The notes under the pieces: generated by a model | Seen by the model: only the letters and a program-made list of their open reading frames with translations | Told to the model about the DNA's origin: nothing | The model's database searches: none | Position numbers and translations under genes: made by a program | NCBI RefSeq assembly: GCF_030053895.1 | Contig: NZ_CP125781.1 | Span: forward strand, 3,906,001 to 3,970,000 | Length of the DNA: 64,000 nt | Reading direction: 5' to 3' | DNA from: Trabulsiella odontotermitis | GTDB lineage: Bacteria; Pseudomonadota; Gammaproteobacteria; Enterobacterales; Enterobacteriaceae | Shown here: positions 24,580 to 39,453 of the stretch, in pieces | How the letters are laid out: each line of letters opens with the position of its first letter | Position numbering within the stretch: the stretch's first letter is position 1

Positions 24580-25470
24580 ATGTGCCAGCCGACTATCGCC
24601 AACATTGATATCAGCAAAGATTACGATGAAAGTCTGGGCAGTGAAGATGTGCATTATCAGTCATTTGCACGCATGGCGGCCTTTTTTGGCCGCGACATGC
24701 AGGCACATCGCCACGACCAGTTTTTTCAGATGCACTTTCTGGATACCGGGCAGATCGAGCTGCAACTCGACGACCATCGTTACTCAGTGCAGGCACCGCT
24801 GTTTGTGCTGACGCCGCCGTCGGTGCCGCACGCATTTATCACCGAATCGGACAGCGATGGTCATGTGCTGACGGTGCGTGAAGATCTGGTCTGGCCGCTG
24901 TTAGAAGTGCTCTACCCCGGCACGCGGGAAACGTTCGGTTTGCCGGGGATCTGCCTGTCGCTCGCGGATAAGCCCGAAGAACTGACGGCGCTGGCACATT
25001 ACTGGCAACTGATTAAACGGGAATCCACCGCCGGATTGCCGGGGCGTGAGCACACACTGGTGCTGCTGGCGCAGGCGGTGTTCACCCTGCTGCTGCGTAA
25101 CGCAAAGCTCGACGACCACGCCGCCAGCGGCATGCGTGGTGAATTAAAGCTGTTCCAGCGATTCACCCAGATGATTGATGTGCACTACCATCAGCACTGG
25201 ACGCTGCCGGATTACGCCCGCGAACTGCATATCACCGAATCGCGGCTGACGGATATCTGCCGCCGTTTCGCCAACCGCCCGCCCAAACGGCTGATTTTCG
25301 ACCGGCAAATGCGTGAAGCCAAACGACTACTGCTCTTCTCCGACAGCGCGGTGAATGAAATCGCCTGGCAACTGGGGTTTAAAGATCCGGCCTATTTCGC
25401 CCGCTTTTTTAATCGCCTGACAGGCTGCTCGCCGAGCGCGTATCGCGCGAAACAGGTGCCGGTGTCGTAG
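24580..25470 (+). CDS. hpaA: HpaA, AraC-family activator (4-HPA)
   Basis: A 296-residue AraC/XylS regulator with an N-terminal cupin sensor (HRHDQFFQMHFLDTGQIELQLDDH, about residues 46-69) and a C-terminal double helix-turn-helix (about 195-290). In E. coli W HpaA senses 4-hydroxyphenylacetate and activates the hpaBC hydroxylase operon that follows it. Here the next gene is ebgR instead, so the usual target is missing from its normal place. It starts 9 bp after hpaX. Confidence 0.93.
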   Translation: MCQPTIANIDISKDYDESLGSEDVHYQSFARMAAFFGRDMQAHRHDQFFQMHFLDTGQIELQLDDHRYSVQAPLFVLTPPSVPHAFITESDSDGHVLTVREDLVWPLLEVLYPGTRETFGLPGICLSLADKPEELTALAHYWQLIKRESTAGLPGREHTLVLLAQAVFTLLLRNAKLDDHAASGMRGELKLFQRFTQMIDVHYHQHWTLPDYARELHITESRLTDICRRFANRPPKRLIFDRQMREAKRLLLFSDSAVNEIAWQLGFKDPAYFARFFNRLTGCSPSAYRAKQVPVS

Positions 25471-25493
25471 ATCGTCCATATCGATGCAGATGG

Positions 25494-25557
25494 GGTAAAT
25501 TTTTACTAAAATTAAGCCTAATAGTTGTCCCTGAAAAACCCTCGCTTATTTACTAAA
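25494..25557. promoter_or_regulatory. Candidate EbgR autoregulatory sites
   Basis: The TTTACTAAA half-site seen in the ebgA operator recurs here: GTAAATTTTTACTAAA around 25494-25510, and TTTACTAAA at 25549-25557, about 75-135 bp before ebgR. This suggests EbgR represses its own gene. Confidence 0.55.
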
Positions 25558-25630
25558 AACAGATGCATGTCCTCCGGCTTCCTTTACAATACACAAGCGC
25601 AGACAGTGGTAAGGCAGAACAAGGACAACC

Positions 25631-26614
25631 ATGGCAACACTTAAAGATATCGCCGCTGAGGCGAAGGTTTCCCAGGCGACCGTTTCCCGGGTGCTGAATG
25701 ACGATCCGACACTGAACGTCAAAGAAGAGACCAAACACCGCATTCTGGAGATCGCCGAAAAGCTGGAATACAAGAGCAGCAGTTCTCGTAAGACGCAGGT
25801 CAGTACGGCGGGGCAGCAGCATATTCTGGCGCTCTACAGTTATCATCAAGAACTGGAGATCAACGATCCCTACTATCTTGCTATTCGCCATGGTATCGAG
25901 ACACAGTGCGATAAGCTCGGCATCGAACTGACCAACTGCTACGCCAGCGCGGCGCTGCCGGAACTTAAACGTATCACCGGCATTTTGATTGTCGGCAAGC
26001 CCGGCGCCAGCGTGCGTCAGGCTGCCGCCGCACTGACTGACAATATCTGTTTTATCGACTTTCACGAGGCCGGTAGCGACTATGACGCAGTCGACATCGA
26101 TCTGGCGCGCATCAGTAAAGAGATCATTGATTTCTTTATCGCGCAGGGAGCGAAGCGCATTGGTTTTATCGGCGGCGAAGACGAGCCCGGCAAAGCGGAC
26201 ATTCGCGAAGCGGCGTTTGTCGACTATGGCCGTCTGAAGGGCGTGGTCTCGGAAAAAGATATCTGGCGAGGCGGTTTTTCCAGCTCATCAGGTTATGCAC
26301 AGGCAAAAAAAATGCTGAGCGGCGAGACATGGCCGGCGGCGCTGTTTGTGGCGTCGGATTCCATTGCCATCGGCGTGCTGCGCGCCATTCATGAAAAAGG
26401 GCTACGCATTCCCGACGACATTTCGCTCATCAGCGTGAACGATATTCCGACAGCCCGTTTCACCTTCCCGCCGCTCTCGACGGTGCGCATCCATTCAGAA
26501 ATGATGGGCAGCCAGGGCGTTAACCTGTTGATCGAGAAAGCCCGCGACGGCCGCGCCCTGCCGTTGCAGGTGTTTGTCCCCAGCAAACTCAAGCTACGCG
26601 GTACTACACGTTAA
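25631..26614 (+). CDS. ebgR: EbgR, LacI-family repressor of ebg genes
   Basis: A 327-residue LacI/GalR protein (E. coli EbgR 327). The N-terminal helix-turn-helix and hinge are MATLKDIAAEAKVSQATVSRVLN, and the periplasmic-binding-like sugar domain contains PAALFVASDSIAIGVLRAIHEKG. It represses ebgA-ebgC and probably the ygj genes behind them until a beta-galactoside binds. A REP element and a palindromic operator separate it from ebgA on the same strand. Confidence 0.95.
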   Translation: MATLKDIAAEAKVSQATVSRVLNDDPTLNVKEETKHRILEIAEKLEYKSSSSRKTQVSTAGQQHILALYSYHQELEINDPYYLAIRHGIETQCDKLGIELTNCYASAALPELKRITGILIVGKPGASVRQAAAALTDNICFIDFHEAGSDYDAVDIDLARISKEIIDFFIAQGAKRIGFIGGEDEPGKADIREAAFVDYGRLKGVVSEKDIWRGGFSSSSGYAQAKKMLSGETWPAALFVASDSIAIGVLRAIHEKGLRIPDDISLISVNDIPTARFTFPPLSTVRIHSEMMGSQGVNLLIEKARDGRALPLQVFVPSKLKLRGTTR

Positions 26615-26627
26615 TTCCAGCCGCCAA

Positions 26628-26690
26628 TGCCCGGTAAGCGCCGCGCCGCCGGGTATTGCCGGGCGGATCTTCGTTTGCCCGGCCTACATA
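26628..26690. repeat. REP elements between ebgR and ebgA
   Basis: Paired REP-like palindromes (GCCCGGTAAGCGCCGCGCCGCCGGG and TTGCCGGGCGG...GCCCGGCCTAC), probably ending the ebgR transcript. Confidence 0.75.
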
Positions 26691-26752
26691 ATTCCCGCAC
26701 CTGTTTTTCTTTTTCGTGATCAAGTTAAAGATAATCATTTTTACTGATTTTA

Positions 26753-26773
26753 TTTAGTAAAATATTTACTAAA
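26753..26773. promoter_or_regulatory. Perfect palindromic EbgR operator before ebgA
   Basis: TTTAGTAAA-ATA-TTTACTAAA is a perfect 9+3+9 palindrome about 38 bp before the ebgA ATG. Symmetry and place suit a LacI-family operator. The same half-site occurs before ebgR. Confidence 0.75.
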
Positions 26774-26786
26774 ATCCCGGCAATGA

Positions 26787-30349
<3,563 letters not shown>

Positions 30350-30409
30350 AAACATCGGGCGGCGTCAATGTAGCGCCGCTATCCTCCCTGTACCTGGAGA
30401 ACGACCGTT

Positions 30410-31843
<1,434 letters not shown>

Positions 31844-31855
31844 GAACAACAACCC

Positions 31856-32917
31856 ATGAAAATACGCACTTATTTTTACAGGGCGCTCTGTGCCCTGTCC
31901 TTCTGCTGCGCTTTCCCGACTACCGCAGAAGAGGTTCGCCCCGCCGAACATGACGACACCCGCACGCCGGAACTGGCACAAGCATCGTATCGTTTTTACG
32001 GTGAAATGGGGCTTGGCGGCTATATGGATCTTGAAGGGCCGGACAAACACAAATACAGCGACGGCACCTACATTGAAGGCGGCCTCGAAATGAAATATGG
32101 CTCGTGGTTCGGCCTGATTTACGGTGAAGGCTGGACAGTCCAGGCCGACCACCAGGGCAATGCCTGGGTACCGGATCACAGCTGGGGCGGTTTCGAAGGC
32201 GGGCTTAACCGCCTGTACGGCGGCTACCGCAGCGACAACGGCACCGAGACGATGCTCAGTCTGCGCCAGGACTCCTCCCTCGACGATCTGCAATGGTGGG
32301 GTGATTTCACGCCCGATCTCGGCTACGTGATCCCCAATACCCGCGACATCATGTACGCCCTGAAGGTGCAGAACCTTACCGGCAAACTGCGCTACAGCGT
32401 GACGGCCACACCTGCCGGGCATCACGACGAAAGCAAAGCCTGGCTGCATTTCGGCAAATATGATCGCTACGACGACAAGTACACCTATCCGGCAATGATG
32501 AACGGCTATGTCCAGTACGATCTCGCCGAAGGTGTGACCTGGATGAACGGTCTGGAAGTGACCGATGGCACCGGGCAGCTGTTTTTAACCGGGCTACTTT
32601 CCCCTAACCTCGCCGCCCGCGCCTGGCATCATACCGGGCGCGCTAACGGCCAGGACACGTCCGGCAGTGAAACCGGTTATATGGTCAGTGCGATGGTCGA
32701 AGCACTGAAAGGGGTTTACCTCTCCACCGCATACAGCTACGCAAAACACCGGCCGGACAACGCCGCCGACGAAACCACCTCGTTTATGCAGTTCGGCATC
32801 TGGTACGAATACGGCGGCGGGCGTTTTGCCACCGCCTTCGACAGCCGGTTTTACATGCAGAACGCGTCGGGCGATCCGAGCGATAAAATTTTTCTGATGC
32901 AATATTTCTACTGGTAA
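31856..32917 (+). CDS. ygjJ: YgjJ, predicted outer-membrane beta-barrel protein
   Basis: A 353-residue exported protein with an N-terminal signal peptide (MKIRTYFYRALCALSFCCAFPTTAEE). The remainder is rich in alternating aromatic/polar strands and ends in MQYFYW, a terminal aromatic typical of the BAM recognition signal. E. coli YgjJ (356 aa) is uncharacterised. The spacing (12 bp after ygjI, 17 bp before ygjK) indicates an operon in which YgjJ could be the porin for the oligosaccharide cut by periplasmic YgjK. Confidence 0.88.
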   Translation: MKIRTYFYRALCALSFCCAFPTTAEEVRPAEHDDTRTPELAQASYRFYGEMGLGGYMDLEGPDKHKYSDGTYIEGGLEMKYGSWFGLIYGEGWTVQADHQGNAWVPDHSWGGFEGGLNRLYGGYRSDNGTETMLSLRQDSSLDDLQWWGDFTPDLGYVIPNTRDIMYALKVQNLTGKLRYSVTATPAGHHDESKAWLHFGKYDRYDDKYTYPAMMNGYVQYDLAEGVTWMNGLEVTDGTGQLFLTGLLSPNLAARAWHHTGRANGQDTSGSETGYMVSAMVEALKGVYLSTAYSYAKHRPDNAADETTSFMQFGIWYEYGGGRFATAFDSRFYMQNASGDPSDKIFLMQYFYW

Positions 32918-32934
32918 TAAGGGACGCGATCACC

Positions 32935-35178
<2,244 letters not shown>

Positions 35179-35187
35179 CGCCGCGTT

Positions 35188-35212
35188 GCCCGGTGGCGCT
35201 GCGCCACCGGGC
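35188..35212. repeat. REP palindrome between ygjK and lsrG
   Basis: GCCCGGTGGCGCTGCGCCACCGGGC, a compact REP palindrome followed by TGGTTTT. It lies between the convergent ygjK and lsrG genes and probably ends both transcripts. Confidence 0.8.
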
Positions 35213-35218
35213 CTGGTT

Positions 35219-35515
35219 TTACACTTCCGGTAACAATCCAATAAAACTCCGTTTTTTACGCGGTTCGGACATCAACGCTTCCAGTTTTTCCACGCAGGCC
35301 AGATAGTGCGGGGTTTTCTTGTGCGCCAGCACGGCCGCATCATCTTTGTAGGCCTCGTAGATGAAAAAGCGCGTTTTGACTTCAGGATCCTGCAACACGT
35401 CGAAACGCAGGTTGCCCGGCTCCGTTAGCGCGCCTTCATGGTTGGCGCGAAATACCGCAAGAAATTCGTCCACCCGCTCCGGTTTAATGTTGATTTCCAC
35501 CAGCGTTACATTCAT
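35219..35515 (-). CDS. lsrG: LsrG, phospho-AI-2 isomerase
   Basis: A 98-residue ABM-type monooxygenase-fold protein (E. coli LsrG 96). It converts 3-hydroxy-2,4-pentanedione-5-phosphate-type intermediates derived from phospho-AI-2, ending quorum signal processing. Conserved stretches are EPGNLRFDVLQD and FFIYEAYKDDAAVLAHKKTPHY. The start overlaps the lsrF stop by four bases. It is the last gene of lsrACDBFG. Confidence 0.95.
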   Translation of the reverse strand: MNVTLVEINIKPERVDEFLAVFRANHEGALTEPGNLRFDVLQDPEVKTRFFIYEAYKDDAAVLAHKKTPHYLACVEKLEALMSEPRKKRSFIGLLPEV

Positions 35516-36399
35516 TTGCCTTCTCCCTGTTTTTCCTCCTGCCAGAACTGGAACGCTTCACGGGCGCTCATGTTCTCGTGAACCACCTTTTTCACCGCTT
35601 TCAGCATCGACAGCGGCGCACTGGACTGGAAGATGTTGCGCCCCATATCCACGCCGGAAGCGCCCTGGTCGATCGCCCGCCAGCACATGTCCAGCGCCTC
35701 GTGTTCCGGCAGTTTTTTGCCGCCAGCAATCACAATCGGCACCGGGCAACTGGCGGTAACTTTTTCAAAGCCCTCTTCCACAAAATAGGTTTTCACGAAC
35801 TGCGCGCCCATTTCCGCAGCAATACGGCTGGCGAGGGAGAAATAGCGGGCGTCGCGCGCCATCTCCTTGCCGACACCGGTGACCGCGAGTACCGGCATAC
35901 CGTAACGGTTACCGGCATCCACCAGTTTGATGATGTTGTTGATCGACTGATGCTCGTGTTCGCTGCCGATATAGACCTGCGCCGCCACCGCACACACGTT
36001 GAGGCGCAACGCATCTTCCATCGCCACCGCCACGCACTCGTTGGACAGCTCGGTCAGGATCGAGTTGCCGCCTGACGCGCGCAGCACGACCGGTTTGTTG
36101 GTCGCCGCTGGCACCTGGCTGCGCAGAATACCGCGCGTACACATCAGCACGTCGGTTTCCTGGAACAGCGGCGCAATGGAGAGATCGATACGCTCAAGCC
36201 CGGTGGTTGCCCCCTGAAAATAGCCATGATCGAACGCCAGCATCGCGGTTCGGTTGCTTTTCGGGTTAAAAATACGCGCCAGTCGCGACTGCATACCCCA
36301 GTCCAGCGAACCGCAGCCTTTCAGGGTGTAGAGCGCGTTTTTCTGCGGCGTACCAATGCCAAAATCTTTCCCGTCTTTGATGTCGTCTAAATCAGCCAT
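35512..36399 (-). CDS. lsrF: LsrF, phospho-AI-2 thiolase
   Basis: A 295-residue DhnA/class I aldolase-like TIM-barrel protein (E. coli LsrF 291). It transfers an acetyl group from the phospho-AI-2 derivative to CoA, yielding DHAP and acetyl-CoA. The Schiff-base lysine is expected in QFVKTYFVEEGFEKV, and the phosphate-binding end in GASGVDMGRNIFQS. ATG 36399 is taken because the protein then begins MADLDDIKDGKDF as in E. coli; an ATG at 36411 overlapping the lsrB stop is also possible. Confidence 0.95.
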   Translation of the reverse strand: MADLDDIKDGKDFGIGTPQKNALYTLKGCGSLDWGMQSRLARIFNPKSNRTAMLAFDHGYFQGATTGLERIDLSIAPLFQETDVLMCTRGILRSQVPAATNKPVVLRASGGNSILTELSNECVAVAMEDALRLNVCAVAAQVYIGSEHEHQSINNIIKLVDAGNRYGMPVLAVTGVGKEMARDARYFSLASRIAAEMGAQFVKTYFVEEGFEKVTASCPVPIVIAGGKKLPEHEALDMCWRAIDQGASGVDMGRNIFQSSAPLSMLKAVKKVVHENMSAREAFQFWQEEKQGEGK

Positions 36400-36410
36400 C
36401 TTCTCCCCCA

Positions 36411-37424
36411 TCAGAAATCGTAGTTATTGATGTTCTCTTTGGTGAACACCACCCGCTCCGGCAGCAGCACAATGCCGTTGCCTTTCGCTTCATACTGATA
36501 ACCCTGTACGCTGTTTGGCTCGACTTTCAGCATGCCGATATCTTTCACCTCAACGCTGTCGCCAGGGTTAAGATCGCCCTTTTTCAGCAGATGATCGGCG
36601 ACGTTAACCGCAATTTTGCCTTGCTGTACCACGTCCCACAGGCCGAAGGCTTTCACCGTACCGCGCTCAACATACGGACGCATGACATTCGGGGTACTGA
36701 AACCGACAATCGCCACCCCTTCACGCTTCAGGTTTTCTGCCGCCTGCGCGGCAGCGGGCAGCGCGTTAGCATCCGGGGCGATGATGGCGTCCAGATCCGG
36801 ATACGCTTTCAGGATCCCTTCAGCGGTCTGCAACGATTTCGTGGCGTCGTTATAGCCAAACTGCGTTGCTACGACCTGCCACTGCGGATGATCTTTGGCG
36901 ATTTTGGCTTTCGCCTCTTTCACCCACTGGTTCTGGTCAGTCACGGTCGGGCTTGAGTAGAAAAACGCCACTTTGGCATCCGGTTTGGTGACCTGTTTTG
37001 AGGCCATATCGACCAGCAAGCCGCCCAGCTGTTCCGGGGTGCCCTGGTTGATGTAAATGCTGCGGCATTCCGGTTTGGTGTCTGAGTCCCAGGTCAGCAC
37101 TTTCACCCCACGCTGCATGGCACGTTTGAGCGCCGGGCAGAGACCATCAGGCGACACGGCGGAGACGATAATCGCGTTGTAGCCCTGGTTGACGAAGTTG
37201 TTGATTAGCTGCACCTGACCGGACACGCTCGGTTCGGTCGGTCCGTCGTAGGTCACGTCAGCGCCCAACGCTTTACCCGCCTCTTTCGCGCCGTTGCCGC
37301 CGCTGGTAAAGAACCCTACGCCCACCAGCTTCGGAATAAAGGCGATACGATCTGCGGCCTGAGCGGTTGCCACGCTCATGGCCAGCGCCAGCGCACTCAG
37401 TTGCACCATCAGTTTTGCTTTCAT
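36411..37424 (-). CDS. lsrB: LsrB, periplasmic AI-2-binding protein
   Basis: A 337-residue periplasmic sugar-binding-type protein with signal peptide MKAKLMVQLSALALAMSVATAQA. Conserved LsrB stretches include AFIPKLVGVGFFTSGG, TWDSDTKPECRS and APDANALPAAAQAA, which carry AI-2 ligands (Lys, Asp and Ala positions of the LsrB pocket). It delivers (R)-THMF AI-2 to LsrACD. ATG 37424 has GGAG six bases upstream inside the lsrD stop region. It is encoded between the permeases and the processing enzymes as in the standard operon. Confidence 0.96.
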   Translation of the reverse strand: MKAKLMVQLSALALAMSVATAQAADRIAFIPKLVGVGFFTSGGNGAKEAGKALGADVTYDGPTEPSVSGQVQLINNFVNQGYNAIIVSAVSPDGLCPALKRAMQRGVKVLTWDSDTKPECRSIYINQGTPEQLGGLLVDMASKQVTKPDAKVAFFYSSPTVTDQNQWVKEAKAKIAKDHPQWQVVATQFGYNDATKSLQTAEGILKAYPDLDAIIAPDANALPAAAQAAENLKREGVAIVGFSTPNVMRPYVERGTVKAFGLWDVVQQGKIAVNVADHLLKKGDLNPGDSVEVKDIGMLKVEPNSVQGYQYEAKGNGIVLLPERVVFTKENINNYDF

Positions 37425-37425
37425 C

Positions 37426-38418
37426 TCATGCTCCAATTGTTATTCGCGAGAGAACCCGACGCCATGCCGTACGCACCCATTCACGGTGCAGACTCAGCGA
37501 GCGTCCCATCACCACCACCACCAACAGCGCACCTGACAACGCGCTCGACACCTGGTTGGGGATGCCGACCATTTGTAAACCCTGTTGCAGATACCCCACC
37601 AGCAACGCCGCCAGCGCAGTACCCAGCACCGAACCTGAACCACCGTAGATATTGGCCCCGCCCAACACAGCGGCTGTCAGCGCGGGCATCAGCAGGTCAC
37701 GACCGAGATCCGAACGCGCCGAGCCGAAATAAGAGACCATCACCAGCGCGGCAATCGCCGACGCCACCCCCACCATGCCGTACAGCGCGTAGGGCATGCC
37801 GTTCACAGACAGCGCGGCATAGCGCGCCGCCCGCGGGTTCTGGCCGATGAGAAACAGGTGGCGGCCAAAACGACCGCGGTGGGTGATCACCCAGAAAAAG
37901 AGGGTGATCAGCGCGAACATCACCAGCGGTACCGGCAGCCCCAGCACGGTCAGGTTGGCGAACGCGGTGAAGCTGTCCGGGAAACCGCCAATGCCTTCAT
38001 ACCCGGTCGCGCCGGCCATGCCGGAAAGCAGCAACGCGCCGCCGCCGTAGAGATAAAGTGTGCCGAGGGTGATCACCAGCGGGTTGATGCCGGTGTAGTG
38101 GATCAGCGCCGCGTTAAACAAGCCGCACGCCAGCCCCAGCAGCAGTGTCAGCGGTATGGCGAGACTCATCGGCAGCCCCGACTGCATCATTACACCCAGT
38201 GCAATGGCGCACAGGCCAATTGTCGAGCCAAGCGAAATGTCGATCCCGCCGCTGATGATCACCAGGGTCAGCGGCAGCGCGACAATGCCGATGCAGATGA
38301 AATCGCTGGTGCTGAACAGCAGCATATTGATGTCGAGCATGCGTGGGTTGATGGCGCCGAACAACAGGATCTCCAGCACCAGCAGGATCAGTAGCGCGCT
38401 TTCCCAGTTAAGCTTCAT
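37426..38418 (-). CDS. lsrD: LsrD, AI-2 ABC transporter permease
   Basis: A 330-residue polytopic inner-membrane protein of the BPD_transp_2 (ribose/RbsC-like) family, the E. coli LsrD size. It pairs with LsrC to form the AI-2 channel. The EAA-like loop region and FLIGQNPRAARYAALSVNGM near residue 195 are typical. It starts immediately after the lsrC stop (TAA then ATG) and ends one base before lsrB. Confidence 0.95.
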   Translation of the reverse strand: MKLNWESALLILLVLEILLFGAINPRMLDINMLLFSTSDFICIGIVALPLTLVIISGGIDISLGSTIGLCAIALGVMMQSGLPMSLAIPLTLLLGLACGLFNAALIHYTGINPLVITLGTLYLYGGGALLLSGMAGATGYEGIGGFPDSFTAFANLTVLGLPVPLVMFALITLFFWVITHRGRFGRHLFLIGQNPRAARYAALSVNGMPYALYGMVGVASAIAALVMVSYFGSARSDLGRDLLMPALTAAVLGGANIYGGSGSVLGTALAALLVGYLQQGLQMVGIPNQVSSALSGALLVVVVMGRSLSLHREWVRTAWRRVLSRITIGA

Positions 38419-39453
38419 TTACGCCACCTCTCTGTTTTTACGCTTTGGAAAGGGGGAAACCTTTTTCCCGCCTTTGTTGCCCGGCTGAAAACGGCTGTAT
38501 TTCAGCGCCCGCTGATGTCGCGTCAGTGCCTGACGTAAACGGCCATCGAGCACCAGCACGCCCAGCAGCACCAGTCCGGCGATGAAATCGTTCCACCAGG
38601 CCGGTAAGCGGAACAGCACCAGCACGGTGTCGATTTGCGTCAGGAAGAACGCGCCGAGAAACGCACCAATCAGCGTACCGGTGCCGCCGAGCAGGGAAAT
38701 CCCGCCGAGCACGCAGGCGGCGATGGCTTTCATCTCCAGCCCGCTGCCGGTCTGGTTGGGGACGAAACCGATTTGTGCGGCGAAGACGATCCCGGCGCAG
38801 GCCGCCAGCATACCGTTGAAGGTAAAGGCAAGCATGCGCGTACGGTTGACCGCCACACCGAGCTGGCGGGCAGCGGCGAGGTTATCGCCAACAGCATAAA
38901 AATCACGGCCAGAGGCGGTGCGCGACAGTACCCACGCGCCAATCGCCAGCAGGCACAGCACCAGGTAGCCGAGCGGGGAAATCCCCAGCGCCACCGGCTC
39001 CGACAGTGATTTCAGGCTGGCCGGTAACCCTTCAATCCATTTGCCGCCAGTCCACAGCAACATGGCGCCGCGATACAAACCCAGCGTGCCGAGGGTGGCG
39101 ACAATCGCAGGCACCCGCAATCCGACCACCAGCAGACCGTTAAACGCCCCCGCTACCGCGCCAATCGCCAGAGCAAAGCCCATCGCCAGTGGCAGGCTGT
39201 AACCACTGTTCAGCGCTACCCCGACGGCAATCGCGCACAGGCCGACGGTGGAGCCGACCGACACGTCGATATTGCGCGTCAGCATCACCATCGTGGCGCC
39301 CAGCGCCAGCAGCACCAGGATTTGGCTGCTGGCGAAAATCATGCCCAACGTCTGCAAACTGAAGTACGCCGGGTTCAGCGCCACCAGCACGGCGAACAGC
39401 GCCAGAATGGCGAGAAATGCGCTCAGTTCGCGGTTTTTAAACAACGTTTTCAT
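38419..39453 (-). CDS. lsrC: LsrC, AI-2 ABC transporter permease
   Basis: A 344-residue BPD_transp_2 permease (E. coli LsrC 342) with about ten membrane segments and FYAVGDNLAAARQLGVAVNRTRM near residue 190. It is the partner of LsrD in AI-2 import. Its start overlaps the lsrA stop by four bases (ATGA). Confidence 0.95.
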   Translation of the reverse strand: MKTLFKNRELSAFLAILALFAVLVALNPAYFSLQTLGMIFASSQILVLLALGATMVMLTRNIDVSVGSTVGLCAIAVGVALNSGYSLPLAMGFALAIGAVAGAFNGLLVVGLRVPAIVATLGTLGLYRGAMLLWTGGKWIEGLPASLKSLSEPVALGISPLGYLVLCLLAIGAWVLSRTASGRDFYAVGDNLAAARQLGVAVNRTRMLAFTFNGMLAACAGIVFAAQIGFVPNQTGSGLEMKAIAACVLGGISLLGGTGTLIGAFLGAFFLTQIDTVLVLFRLPAWWNDFIAGLVLLGVLVLDGRLRQALTRHQRALKYSRFQPGNKGGKKVSPFPKRKNREVA

